Positions 10,157 to 21,072 of a DNA stretch of 64,000 nucleotides are shown piece by piece. Each line of letters opens with the position of its first letter. Positions within the stretch are counted from its first letter, which is position 1. The DNA comes from Fusarium oxysporum f. sp. lycopersici 4287 (Eukaryota > Ascomycota > Sordariomycetes > Hypocreales > Nectriaceae), in the NCBI RefSeq assembly GCF_000149955.1, contig NC_030988.1, positions 3,254,040 to 3,318,039 of the forward strand, given 5' to 3'. The notes below the pieces were generated by a model, which made no database searches, was not told the origin of the DNA, and worked only from the letters and a program-made list of their open reading frames with translations. The position numbers were made by a program, and so were the translations under genes.

Positions 10157-11111
10157 GCTCCGGCACCCACGCAGATCCTGGCTTGTGGCTGACACGTAAT
10201 TAATTTATGCTGCCGCGTCTTGCCGCTGTTGATTGGCTTTTCCTTCACGTCACGGTGAATGCGTGGTTTAACGCGTCACTTGCATCACTGAAAAAAACAT
10301 CCTATCCTTCCTCAACTTGAAGGACTCCTCATCCCACGACTCTCTCAGCCATCGAATTCTCTTGCGACCAAGGCTACAATCCCATCACTTGTTTGGCTCA
10401 GATATATCTCGCTATCTCTATTAATTTCACGAAATGCTTGTCCACTGTTACCAGTGTTGCAACCCAAAAATATCTGACAATCACTCAAACAACAGCGCAC
10501 GCATGCGACGGCTTTGAAATGCCGGGGGAAATCACTTCAGATGCACATCGTCCAATCCAGCCGACGGAACTATGGTGGATCTCGCAGCTATGATGCAAAG
10601 GACAACTAACGATCTCATTAATCCCGAACGATCCTGAATGACCACAAAAGAGCTCTGTTCGAACCTGTTCCGCTTCACTCTCATTTTTCCCGTTAATTGG
10701 TTGTGAAGGGTTGGGCGAGAAGAGTCACAGGTGGACCACGCAGAGCGGCTCACACTTTGACCATTGTGTAGAGTTGGCGTGACGATAACTTGGTCGGGAT
10801 ACATGATGTGACTGGGCACACGCCGCCTGCACGTCTATCTCAACCGAAGAACCAGCATGCAGCGACTGATCAGTGATCACGGTCGTCATCAGCCAGCGAA
10901 AGGCAGTATACGCCACACCCAAACCTCGATTCCTCGAGTCTCTCCGGCTTGAGATCTCTGCCTCGACTCTACATACCATGCAACCAAGACGGGCCAGGTA
11001 GTGTTGAGGGCAGCTTGTGCAGAACTTTCTTTGCCTGACTTTGCCCTCTGGCCAGCGTGGTTCAATCTTTTGAGGCCATAAACAATCGACAAAATAAGAA
11101 TGGCAGGAACC
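10157..11111. other. Intergenic, no gene seen
   Basis: Region between the LTR-like repeat and the 3' end of the SPX gene. Several short open frames exist, none with a motif. It probably includes the 3' untranslated region of the SPX gene. Confidence 0.5.
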
Positions 11112-12708
11112 TTATGGGGAGTTTCTCACGACAAGAATTAGTAGCATGCCGTTGAGGACACAAGAAGTGACAAAAGTAGTCCAAACTGCTAGTAGGTATG
11201 GTAATGACAGTTGGTCGTGCCGGTATATCGTCATACCGAGAGCACTGCACGCGGTGAATAGACTCGCAACTACACCAATAGTAACGCCCGCGTCAACTTC
11301 GGCTCGGAGCTTGTGTCGGCCGGTGTAGATGAGCGTGCCGGCGACAAGGAAGAGCAGGAAAGACACGGCGAAAGAGCTAACAGTGCCCCAGAACAAGGTC
11401 TTCTCACGGTGCAAGTGCCCCTGCTGTTGGTTGAGGCTAGGGAGGGCATAATGGGTCGTATATCTGGTCGTGGGGAATCCGTCTGAACTGGCATATCCCG
11501 CTACCACGTTAGACTCGCTGCTGTTCAAGGTTGTGCTGGAGTATTGGTAAGGTGAACGGTTGGCGCCAAGTAAAGCCTGTCGTTCCCCAGGTTTGTCATG
11601 CTTAGACAAACCCTCCGTCTTCTTTAAAGGTCCTTTGAAGACACCTAGCAGAGAGTCGAGTCCCGGGAAGCTGGCACTTTTATCTGGATTTAAATATATA
11701 GCATATTCATCATCATCGCCTGCGCATTCACTTCCATTGTCATATTCATTCCAGTATTTTGTCGGTCCCTCCATTTGGGGCGGAGGTAAGAATTCGAAAG
11801 TAGGTTGAGGGCGGTTGGAGCGGTGACGGTTCGCCGAGTTAAGGGAACCCGAGAGAGATTGACGTGGGTAAGACTGTACTGGAGATTCTGGCGAGCTAGG
11901 TTCGCTCAATGCGGGAGCGACGGCGTTGAAAGTGCAAATGATGTCGTGATATCGTTGTTGTAAGGAGGAGAAATCGTAGCGAGTAAAGCTTTTGGGATCG
12001 GAGAGAATATTCTTGTAGAGACGGGTACCAAAGGTTATAGACCCAGTCCATTTCTATAGATGAGGAACCAATCAGTAAATATGTTATCTTAAATCTACAC
12101 CATGAAGCCATGATGCACCTCAAACCTTTTGGTGATCTTTCGGAAGGCAATAGTTTGCGCCTTGATGAAGCGCTCAAGGGCTTGTATATCACTGCCGCAA
12201 CGAACCAGCTCCCGCTCATACTTAGTGAATCTCCTTTGGTGTTTTATGGCAAAGTCATCGGCAAGTTGATCTTGGTTCTTCGACGCCCATCGGTCAATGT
12301 TCTTGGCGAGGCACTCTAGTTTAGATGTCAGTTTAGGCATATAGTCGCATGCCATCCAAGACATGGCACAGAGCTGCAAGCGAAAACCATACCTAACCGG
12401 CGCGAAATTTCATCTGCTTTACTTAAGGCAAACAGATGAAGTCTTTCATGCTGGCGACTAAGTTCCATGTAAAAGCCGTCTTCGAATCGAGACAAGGCTT
12501 CGTCTTTACGTCCGGGGATAGCCATGGCTGTGGCCTGATCGCGCGCAGTGTACATCTTGATCTCATGTTTGAGAAAGTTGTAGTCAAGATTATCTGCTTG
12601 GAGAGACAATTGGTTAATATAATGTAATTGAGCCAATGAGGAGGGATGTATCATACGAAGATTCCATTCTGGAACGGACTCGCGCTCAAGTTGCTCGCCA
12701 AACTTCAT
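11112..12708 (-). CDS. SPX-domain membrane protein
   Basis: Four exons: 12708-12657, 12593-12393, 12315-12119 and 12053-11112, giving 463 residues; all junctions keep frame (introns 63, 77 and 65 nt). Residues 1-150 form an SPX domain: MKFGEQLERESVPEW at the start, DYNFLKHEIK, QRRFTKYERELVRCGSDIQA and QTIAFRKITKRFEKWTGS, the Lys-rich surfaces that bind inositol pyrophosphates in this family. A Ser/Pro-rich disordered linker follows, then three hydrophobic segments in the last 110 residues. The layout resembles vacuolar SPX/VTC-type proteins, but there is no VTC polymerase domain. It is probably a phosphate-status-linked vacuolar or endomembrane protein. The start at MKFGEQ is chosen because SPX domains begin there. 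Confidence 0.9.
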
Positions 12709-14503
12709 GTTAATAGGATGTGATAAGGATAACCAATTGAACTTGGTATGAAATAGAGAAAAGGAGCGAACAATTGAAAACGTCCTCGTCAAGCTCGACG
12801 CCTGCGTCAGTTAGAGGACGACTTCTTTCTTGATACGATCTCGCTGGAAGACAAGGTGAGTTGGCAGTTGATGCGTTGTTGAAAGAGTGCAATGAATAAT
12901 TATGGGAGCTCGAGTGAGGGAAGCTAGAACATCGCGGACGACGCGTGGAAAACTTTGCAAATTTATATCTTATTATTTAGCCACTGGGTCATTCACCATT
13001 GAACCGCCTCTTACCACTCTTGTGGAGTCCATCCACTCACCTCGTGCTTTGTATGCATCGGTAACACCCACCCGAACAAGATCCTGGACTTGACACCGCA
13101 TTCAGTTCTGCAGCGGTGCTATGTACATCACAGTACGTACTGTAGCAACCAAGAGCAGCGCCACCCGGCTTCGGGAGAGAGGGAGGTAGAGGAGCCATGA
13201 AGATCAAAGGGTCCCCTCCAGATGTTAGTCATTTCGGCGTCGTAGTGGAATAGTCGAGATCTAATGCTTGACCGGACGGAGCGCGCATAAGTTGCGAGAT
13301 TCCGGACATTTTATCAATATATTTACAGGGAAGCAATTAAACCTTGGCTTGACAGACCAACGAGATGCGTAGGTCTGGAAGAACCAGCGAGGAGTAGAGA
13401 TAAAGAGACATCAAAAAAGTTGGGATCGAGACTGCTCCCAGAGATAGCCTAGAAGAATTACTCTAGTTAGTGACTAAACTATAAATTTTAGGTGCAGAAA
13501 GTCTTAGCTTCTACGTAGTATCGTTTGGTACATAAGAAATTAAGTTTGGTAGAATAACCTTGAGAATGTCGCACCCGAGACTTATGCTGCACACATTCTG
13601 CATGTGATGCGCGACTGAGAGCCGAGCCTGTTGTCCGGGCTAATCAACGTCGGGAGGGCAAGATATGACGCAATTTTGTTGAAGCTATCCAGACTTCTGG
13701 ATCTCTCGTCGCAAGGTTATTTACACCAGTGCTTACCTTGTACAATTGTACATTGCGCTATCATTGACGCAAGTACAAACTCAAGGACAAGCTTGATGGG
13801 GTCGACTTACCTTCCACGGAATTCATTTTACCAATGAAGTCGGAAACGTTGGTTCGGCTTGATTTTTTCGAGTTCCTGGACGCCTGGCACTGAGTCTAGA
13901 CGGAGCCCATACATTAGGGATATACGGACTCTGTCGTATTATGAATTGTGTTGACTTGGACAGTGGCGTTCTCTCGTTATTCTTCTGACCATCATCGTGC
14001 ATTTCTCAATTTTCGGTGATCTCATTGTGAGATATGATGATAGTTGAGCGCATCGGCTAAGAAACGAAACACTTGGTTGTTTCTTGCTATTCAATCCTCA
14101 AGGTGAAGTTGCATCCTCCTACAGTACTCCGTCATTTGCTTATCTAGGGAAGTTTTAGCGCACCAGGTCCTCCAGTCTCCATGCCAGCATGGACCATGTG
14201 GTGGCTTGATTGGCTCTGTCTTATCGACAAGAAAGCTTGGTGGGGTCCCACCCAATGGTTCTATCCCCGTTTTTTGCCTGACGCAAAGATGTTTGAATTC
14301 AGCCACCCAAATACTTGACCAGAAACGCATCAACCAATGGATAATCCTATCAAGAATCTGCATGGCTCAAGCACCTGAAGACGTCCGCCCCATTCATTGC
14401 GGCTCGTGTTAACAATACGTGAATGGAATCTAAATTGATGACAGTGTGAATGATGCATCGACAACGTCACCTTCGCCCCAGCTATTGCTGACATAAATTT
14501 GTG
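12709..14503. other. Intergenic, no supported gene
   Basis: Includes the promoter side of the SPX gene and AT-rich sequence at 13300-13560. No open frame over 70 codons and no motif. Confidence 0.5.
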
Positions 14504-14512
14504 GATGTGAAT

Positions 14513-14556
14513 GGGATCTGTTACGTGCACCGACCCCGGTGCACGTAACAGATCCC
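14513..14556. mobile_element. 44-bp perfect palindromic insertion with 9-bp target duplication
   Basis: Two 20-bp arms (GGGATCTGTTACGTGCACCG and its exact reverse complement) around an ACCC loop. The insertion is flanked directly by GATGTGAAT at 14504-14512 and again at 14557-14565. A 9-bp duplication is typical of MULE transposition, and a MULE is present in the window, but that MULE has different termini. It reads as a minimal foldback element consisting only of two fused terminal repeats. Confidence 0.75.
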
Positions 14557-14565
14557 GATGTGAAT

Positions 14566-14983
14566 CACCAGCAGCGCATACTGACTCGGTTCTCTGAAGC
14601 CAAGAATAAGAATAAAGATCAGGCTAAAGTGTTCACGAGGTTGGCTCATTCAATGGCCACTTGGCGATAATATCTGTGATACCCTCCATCGCCGACTTCG
14701 AGGAACCTTGAAGCTTGTTTCTCTTGGTTTTGAGCTCATCTGCTTTACTCATCTTTCCCATTTCATCTACCATTGCTAGCCCCTCGGAGTGTTGACTGCC
14801 GTATACATATCCACAATATCCTGATACAACGAGAAGTCTAGGCCATGTGGCCGGCTAAGTATTGAATTACGCTAGAGGTCATGACTGTCAATCTTATATA
14901 GTTACGATGGGCTTGAGGCCATTGATTTTTCAAGCTTTGACCTGTAGCCCATGGCACCTTTGGCAATTGGTGGGGCAATGAAA
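14566..14983. other. Intergenic, no gene seen
   Basis: No motif or repeat recognised between the palindrome and the LTR-like fragment. Confidence 0.5.
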
Positions 14984-15152
14984 TGTTAGATTGGTGGTTG
15001 GGAATTTCAATTAAAATGAGGGTAATTTTCACACTTGAGGTTCAATCTAGTCCCCAAGAGCTCGTTCTTCTGTCTGTTCTGTCCTTTCAGGTGTTGTTGG
15101 ATACGCAGCTATACGATGGGGTGAGTGTATTAAGATGTGGAGCAGAATGTTG
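14984..15152. repeat. LTR-like repeat A fragment joined to a second shared module
   Basis: 14984-15094 matches repeat A in reverse orientation, starting at its TGTTAGATTGG terminus, and stops mid-repeat. It continues into a module, TGTTGGATACGCAGCTATAC..., at 15095-15152 that also occurs at 19211-19271. The abrupt joint suggests recombination between retroelement copies. Confidence 0.55.
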
Positions 15153-15216
15153 TCAGACATTACGTGTATTCGGTCCATTGATCCAGATCGATATATTCAT
15201 GTTGTGTTTTTTTTTT

Positions 15217-16672
15217 GGCAAATACTACACCGGCGTGACAAAATGGCTACACCGGCGTCACTCTTACACAGGCGTCATTTTTACGGCTTCTGATTGGTCC
15301 ATCCCTTTTTGTTAGTGCATTTAGAATCTGCCAACACTGCTCGTTGTACCTCTAGTTTAGCTCCTCACCGCGACGATTGACGGGCCCCATGAAGCTCTTC
15401 ACCAGCTAGCTACTACACTAATTACCTCTTTGCCGCGTGTAGTGTTGGAGAAGTGGCATGCAAGATGGTGTTACACAGGCAGCCACCTCGAGGGACGATG
15501 TCTCATGATGGATACCAGAATTGTCTGAACAGCATTACAGATCTGTTGCAGGATCAGCAGGTCTCGTATCTTGGCCTCTCCTCTTCAGATATTGAGACGA
15601 GGAGGTGCTTCCTTCGAGGGTAGTTAGAGGATAGCGAGATAGATAGCTGCCCTCTAGGGCATAGTTGAATTGGCCTGGTTCTGCAGTGAAAACTAGACCT
15701 CGTTGTGATGTTCGCTTTAGAACTGGTTTACCCGATTGGTTCTTTACCAAAAGCGAGGACTTGTTAAGGGAGCTGTCTTCACCGCCTTTGCGTGGATGTA
15801 CCTATGGGCAGGGTTCAAATCCACGACACTCCACGACACATTTGTGAATATGGCGTGGATATGGATGCTGACTAATAATTTCGATGTGGAATGGGTGGAA
15901 ATGGATCCATTATGGAAATGGATCCATATTGTGGAATTCGTGGAATGGAAACCTACTTCGTCCAACAATGGTAATTAATGGGTCCCGCCCGCCCTCGGTG
16001 ACGTCAATGTTTTTGTCATTGGTCCATTAAAATCCGCCGTTGCTTGACGCAAAGGCAACACACCCACCGACGTTCCTGTTTCTTGTTATGCTGGATATTC
16101 GTAGCCGAACCGATATACCTATAGACGCGCCTTGCCGTCTCTCTCCGTCAAGATCCAGCTTTTGTAGAGCTGAAAGAGCCGTTGATTGTCCTCTTCTGTT
16201 CGTTCTGGAACGGATGTGGTTGACTTGGTAGGATGGGGAGTGGCCATTTCGATTTGGGGTAGTAACGCGAGTAACAGTGAAGCCCCCAGAATGGACTCAT
16301 TGTGTACGGAGGAAAATGGGGTGGCAAATCGATGTTGTGTTGTTGTGGGTGATAGAAAGTACTTAGGATATGCGGGATTTCACAAGGAAATCAAGGTATT
16401 TTCGAACCCCACCTAAAATATTCCACGATTTCCACATGTGGAACATGTGGAAGGGGCTTCGTGGCGTGGATATGGAAATGCTGAAGCCCACGTGGAATGG
16501 AATGGAATGGATATGGATCCACATTATGGATCCATATGTGGATTTCGTGGTATGGATTTGAACCCTGCCTATGGGTCGAAGGAAAAAGGAGCGAATTAGA
16601 AGCCATAAAAGCGACGCCTGTGTAAGAGTGACGCCGGTGTAGCCATTTTGTCACGCCGGTGTAGTAATTGCC
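15217..16672. mobile_element. Non-autonomous deletion derivative of the MULE, with nested hAT MITE
   Basis: The terminal inverted repeats start GGCAAATACTACACCGG on the left and end CCGGTGTAGTAATTGCC on the right; each contains two CTACACCGGCGT units and CTCTTACACAGGCGTC. The left 389 bp match the right end of the MULE at 59669-63813, and the remainder matches its left end. The two halves are joined at GACGAGGAGG (15596-15605), which occurs at both parental breakpoints. Without the nested insert the element is about 690 bp and has no coding capacity. No target duplication remains: 10 T precede it and GTAAGTAAA follows it. Confidence 0.88.
15809..16567. mobile_element. Non-autonomous hAT element (MITE) nested in the MULE derivative
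   Basis: 759 bp with 14-bp terminal inverted repeats (CAGGGTTCAAATCC ... GGATTTGAACCCTG) and an exact 8-bp target duplication, CCTATGGG, at 15801-15808 and 16568-16575. Both features are hAT hallmarks. Subterminal regions are packed with TGGATCCA and GTGGA-type repeats, the usual transposase-binding layout. No transposase frame is present. The uninterrupted target can be seen in the related MULE sequence near 59760-59800. Confidence 0.9.
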
Positions 16673-16851
16673 GTAAGTAAAACTTGGTTGTTTTTTTTTT
16701 TATTTTTTTTATTTTTATTGAGCTGAGAGTTATTCTCGGGTTTATATCTCTAGATAATTGTATCTAGGACTTTAAACTTTAAATCTAGGACTTTCAGACT
16801 GTTAGTCTGAATCCTGAAGGGAAGGGGGATTCCCGGATTTTCCAACAAATT
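16673..16851. repeat. LTR-like repeat B, copy 1
   Basis: Matches 60131-60303 in inverted orientation: TTTATATCTCTAGAT, ATCTAGGACTTT, GACTTTCAGACT, TAGTCTGAATCCTGAAG and, at the end, TTTTCCAACA. The TGTTGGAAAA terminus is LTR-like. The outer limit next to the MULE terminus is approximate. Confidence 0.6.
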
Positions 16852-17645
16852 CGGGATGGCTATCACTGATAGAGAGACTCACCATAAATGCGACATTATC
16901 TCGGTTTCCATTTCCTGCTTATACCCCGACAGCGAGAGTTCTAGAAGTTTAGTCTTTTTGCGATGTCTGGCCCCTCTCAGCGTAGCATGAATAGCATGTA
17001 GGAGATTGCCTTTAGTCTCAATTCCGTGCTCTATTAACCAACCACTCTTTCGATTACTCCGAGATGTGAATCTCTGCTTTATCTTGCTGGAATTTTCTCC
17101 TACCAATATAAATGTTAATGCCAATGGATAGCTCTTCGAAGTACAACCATTCTTCCTGGATGAAGAATCTCGAGTCATAATTATAATATCGGATTTTCCG
17201 CCTCTCTAGATTGCTCCCCAAACCATGATTGACATTTTAGACTTCCCATGCACTGTAAACCCGAAGAGACTAACCTACATTATATCAATCTTAAACCTGG
17301 CCGACCTGGACCTAACATAGCGCTTTAAGCACTAGACATCGATAAACAGATTGATAAAACGAGTATACTTCAATTACACCTCCGACCGATGCTGTGTAGA
17401 ACTGACTTCCTCCTAAGCGGCTCCCGTTGCAGTAGATTCCCTATTCTGGCCATTGGCAGGATAATTGCTGCTAGATATTGATAAGATGCGAGTTTTAGCA
17501 AGTGCTACTGCGGTTTAGGCGTCTATTCCACTCACTGCGACAATTTTCTCATCTGCTGCTTGGCCGAGCTTACTGTCTCTTTGAAGTGGATGTATTCGGT
17601 AAAGACATATATGCCCTGTTTTCTGATTAACGTTTGGCCACCAGT
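16852..17645. other. Intergenic, no supported gene
   Basis: A 99-codon minus-strand frame (16879-17178) has no recognised motif. The rest probably contains the 3' untranslated region of the MARVEL-like gene. Confidence 0.45.
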
Positions 17646-18199
17646 TCATGGGAGGCGGTTCCTTACTAGAATACCACTGATGAGGTAAAGCACCCAGACG
17701 ATGATCGAAAAGGCGAGAACAGTCCGCCATTCCGAACATCCGGCTCCATTGATGCTGACCCTGCCCACCGGCCCAACCCTCCAGAAACGTCCCCAATAAT
17801 AGCCCCAATAGTTGTAGTACCACTCTGCACTGCAGATGTGGCTCCTCGTTCTCTATCATAACCCAAGAATATTGAGCTATCGTCCACAATAGAGCAGCAG
17901 GGAGTCCTCACCGTTTCGAGCAAGCAAAACGCGACAAGCCACATGATGAAGAGGATAAAGTCGAATGGAAAAGCCATGAAAAGAATATCAAACGGTGCGA
18001 AGAACACTATCGAATAGACGATAGTAATGCCTGCGACGACCATAGCGTAGATAATTCGTCCATCGACACTGATATTACTAGCCTCATTGACAAGATCGCA
18101 GAAATGGCCAAGGAGACCCAGTACGATCGCACCGCAGGCGAGCTCAAGAAATCGCAGGATTACGGAAGCGACCTTGTGTCCACTGCCACTACTCGTCAT
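17646..18199 (-). CDS. MARVEL-like four-helix membrane protein, paralogue 1
   Basis: Exon 1 is 18199-17912, the intron 17911-17853 (59 nt) and exon 2 17852-17646, giving 164 residues. Four hydrophobic segments are separated by short loops. The region between helices 3 and 4 has a cysteine plus an aromatic run (WYYNYWGYYWGRFWRVGP), a pattern of ascomycete MARVEL-type proteins. The paralogue at 40576-41209 shares the same intron position and roughly 60% of residues by eye. The likely site is the plasma membrane or endomembranes. The function is unknown. Confidence 0.8.
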
Positions 18200-19141
18200 T
18201 CTCGGTAGTAAAATCTCCTTAGTAATAAGTAGTGAGTAGCCAAGAAATTGTTTGATGGTTGAAATCAAGGATTCTTTCCACTCGAGACGAAACAGCGGAC
18301 TGCTATCTCAACCACCAATGCCTGGTATAAGAAGGCCAGTACCAGGTATGATCCGGTGCTCCCGCTTAGCCCATCCAAAGGGCGATGTTTAACTTTCAGC
18401 AACGTCACCGTGACTCAAAGGCCAGTTAAGGGTTGGCGCCTGACATGGGGGTCGTACCATACTCGAGCCATCTGTCGTACCTTGTTATGGCTCCGGGGGG
18501 TATCCACATAATTTGGGTAGCGGTGCATTCACTGCAGAAGAGGGGGCTCGCGAGGTTTGGTCTAGACCTTCTCCCGCCTCAATCCTTCAATTTCTAATTC
18601 GTATTCATTTGGTCGGATGCGAGCCCTGAACTGTACCCCCGAGCCCTTGGCCTGGAAGCCTCGGAAAGCATAAAGGGCTATGAGGCCTAATGACAAGGTA
18701 AGCGAGGAAACGGTTTGTTTCTAGGCCTATTGGTGCTCATGGCGTCCCCCTCCCCGCCGGGTCGAGCAAGGATAAAGACGGCCGGCCGTTGGGGGTAATC
18801 CTCATGGCGGATTTGGCGGGGGTTTCATCTCATTGACATCAGCTCATGCTCGGAAAGTATGTCAAAGCCCACTGTGTTGTTCCGTTAATAGCTCTTGTCA
18901 TTAAATCCATGACGCCAGTTGCTTCCGGCATGCTGGACACAGGAGCCAGTGCGGGTTAAATGCATAGCCACGTCTCCTTCAGACTTTCTCAGAGTGCAAA
19001 CAAGAATTCACAATCATCTAGTGCCCAATGGCTACGTTTACTATACCAAAGCGCAATTTTCCGGCAACTAACTGGTGAGGTCATTTTTGCGTAACAATAT
19101 CTAAAGTTATGTGCTGGGTGAGATTGGCTCCCACTGGCACC
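18200..19141. other. Intergenic, promoter side of MARVEL paralogue 1
   Basis: No open frame with a motif and no match to other repeats in the window. Confidence 0.5.
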
Positions 19142-19210
19142 TGTTGAACAGGTGTCACGAGCCCTGATTCTCTGATGTGTCTCATTGGATGTGTGTATAT
19201 TCTTGGTTCA
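19142..19210. repeat. LTR-like repeat C, 5' fragment
   Basis: Starts at TGTTGAACA and carries GGTGTCACGAGCCCTGATTC, matching 51455 onward. TGTTGAACA is the exact reverse complement of the TGTTCAACA that ends the copy at 51848. The fragment breaks at TTCAGTTG, where the shared TGTTGGATACGC module begins. Confidence 0.6.
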
Positions 19211-19378
19211 GTTGTGTTGGATACGCAACTATACGATGGGGTGAGTGTATTAAGATGCGGACCAGAATGTGATGATGTTATTGATTGTCGACTTGATTCT
19301 CTGATCAGTCTGTCAGGGAGCCCTCCTTTTCTGGATACAAGAGTAATATTGGTGATAAAGGAAAGTGGAGCCCATTCC

Positions 19379-19603
19379 TGTTAGATTAGTGATAGCGCCT
19401 CGATAAAGGAATCGTGTATTTGGTAGGTCCCCGGATATATCAATACCGAGTAGCGGGGAAACACCTAAAAAGGACAGAACAGAGACAGAAGAAAGACGAG
19501 CTCCTAGGGACGAGATTGATCCTCAAGCGCGAAAAATAACCCCATTTTAATTGGACATCAACCCCACTTGCGTATCCAACAATTCCCAGCCGCCAATCTA
19601 ACA
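19379..19603. repeat. LTR-like repeat A, copy 2 (with leader and module to its left)
   Basis: 225-bp unit bounded by TGTTAGATT and AATCTAACA, the exact reverse complements of each other. The left extension 19272-19378 matches the leader of copy 1, and the module at 19211-19271 matches 15095-15152. No flanking target duplication: ATTCC precedes the unit and GTACC follows it. Confidence 0.65.
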
Positions 19604-19798
19604 GTACCTTGCTCCATATGACCCCAGTCACATGACAGAGACATGAGGGGAACCTACAGACGCATCACTAACCATTCTCGTCAAAATCGTCATACAAATC
19701 ATTTCAAACTCATCTATGAGTTCTCAATGAATACTGTGCGTGGCCTTCACGAGCCAAAAGGATTGGCGCCGGCGTATTTATAACGAGCTGTTTAAAGC

Positions 19799-19951
19799 AT
19801 CCTTAGGAAAATGCGGACACAATTTGAACAATGTGTGGCACAGCATGGCCTTGGGGAAACGAGGACGAAAAGTAGGCGTTGTATGTAAGCATTAGCGACT
19901 AGTGCCCTTTCGGTCAGAAAAGGCCGCCGGGCGTAATAAATTGTATTGTAT
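19799..19951 (+). mobile_element. 153-bp 5'-truncated LINE insertion
   Basis: Ends in GGCCGCCGGGCGTAATAAAT followed by a TTGTA-type tandem tail, the 3' end style of fungal Tad-like LINEs. It is flanked by an exact 10-bp direct repeat, TGTTTAAAGC (19789-19798 and 19952-19961). No coding capacity. The tail differs from the 3' side of the large LINE at 4.9-9.7 kb, so it belongs to another family. Confidence 0.65.
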
Positions 19952-20528
19952 TGTTTAAAGCGTGCCATAAGGAAAGTTAATCAAGGCAGAAGTTTTGGAC
20001 CGGAGACGAATTTACGTCTATGGCACAGGGTAATCTTGTCCTGAAGGGAAAAAGAGCTAATTGCGTTGCTTGTTAGGGCCACTGGGTTGGGCAGCCACGT
20101 CCAAGAGCCTCAAGAAAGCCTTTGGCGCCGGTCAGCAACAATAAGAAGAGGCCTCAATCAGTTTGGGAGTGTGAGCAGTGTGATGTCGCGATTTGTAACT
20201 CAAAATATCGTTGGGACATTTATCATGGGCTAATTTAGGTAGGGAATAATGTACCTTTCATTCTCGCATTTTAATTGGGCAGACATCCCCGGAGTGACCT
20301 GGCGGGAGTCTTTCGACAACTGAGGGGATAATGCCTACTACTTCGGTTACTACCGCTGAATACTTTCAAAAGGAAGCTCATGGAAGTAGATTGAAAGGCT
20401 GATAGATATGTCATCAAAGATGACAGTTGTCACCTATTACCACAGGCTTAGCAAGCAGCTTCCAGTTGATTCCACATAGCACAGAAAAGATATAGAGCTT
20501 GCTTTAAACCTTAAATAGGAAGCGGGAG

Positions 20529-20533
20529 AAAAA

Positions 20534-20565
<32 letters not shown>

Positions 20566-20568
20566 AAA
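20529..20568 (+). repeat. Poly-A / GAAAA purine tract
   Basis: 22 A residues followed by GAAAA repeats. It could be a retroelement tail remnant or simple sequence. Confidence 0.8.
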
Positions 20569-20866
20569 ACACAAGACGACGGAAAATACACAATTCATCC
20601 CAATATTTGACAACTACGGTCTAGCCGCAACTGGCAACACTCAAGTTTGTTTTGTGTTGGGAGGGGTATGCCATATCTAGAGCATATTCAGCTAATTTTA
20701 AATAAATGGAGAATGCAGCAGATTGAATCAATAACCTAGCATACTGGGGTGGCTATGACATGTATCTGCCGTGCCGGATTTTGTCCTACGTGGGAACACC
20801 ATAGAACACGGGAGCTATAGTGATCGCATATATTATTTTTTCAATGTTTGATGACTATGACTTAAG

Positions 20867-21072
20867 TCAAATGTACAGCAAAATGAAATTGACTAACAGG
20901 GTAACTCCCACCGCCATCACAAACGGTGCTGGGTGCCCTACACCACTGGTAATGATCTGCTCCGGCTCGTATGTACCCGGAATCGTTGAGTTTGTCGTAC
21001 CATTCCAACAGTACCTCGAGAAGCAGTCTACACATTTGGATGCGTTTCCCTTGTCGTCCTTCCAGGGCTGGG
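20867..21072 (-). pseudogene. Detached C-terminal segment of phospholipase B
   Basis: This frame continues the phospholipase B after its premature stop. It contains KCVDCFSRYCWNGTTNS, the conserved Cys-rich C-terminal signature of fungal phospholipases B, then a hydrophobic tail (FVMAVGVTLLVNFILLYI) typical of a GPI-anchor signal. It is out of frame with the upstream gene, and about 10-15 residues expected between the parts (the conserved WPTC-type block) are absent. A small deletion with frameshift explains this best. Confidence 0.75.

Noticed and set aside
15809..15821. tRNA B-box-like GGTTCAAATCC
   Set aside because: It is the terminal repeat of the hAT MITE, mirrored at 16554-16567; no acceptor or D-arm structure surrounds it.
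16879..17178. 99-codon minus-strand frame as a gene
   Set aside because: No motif, no splice support, adjacent to an LTR-like repeat; likely chance or remnant.
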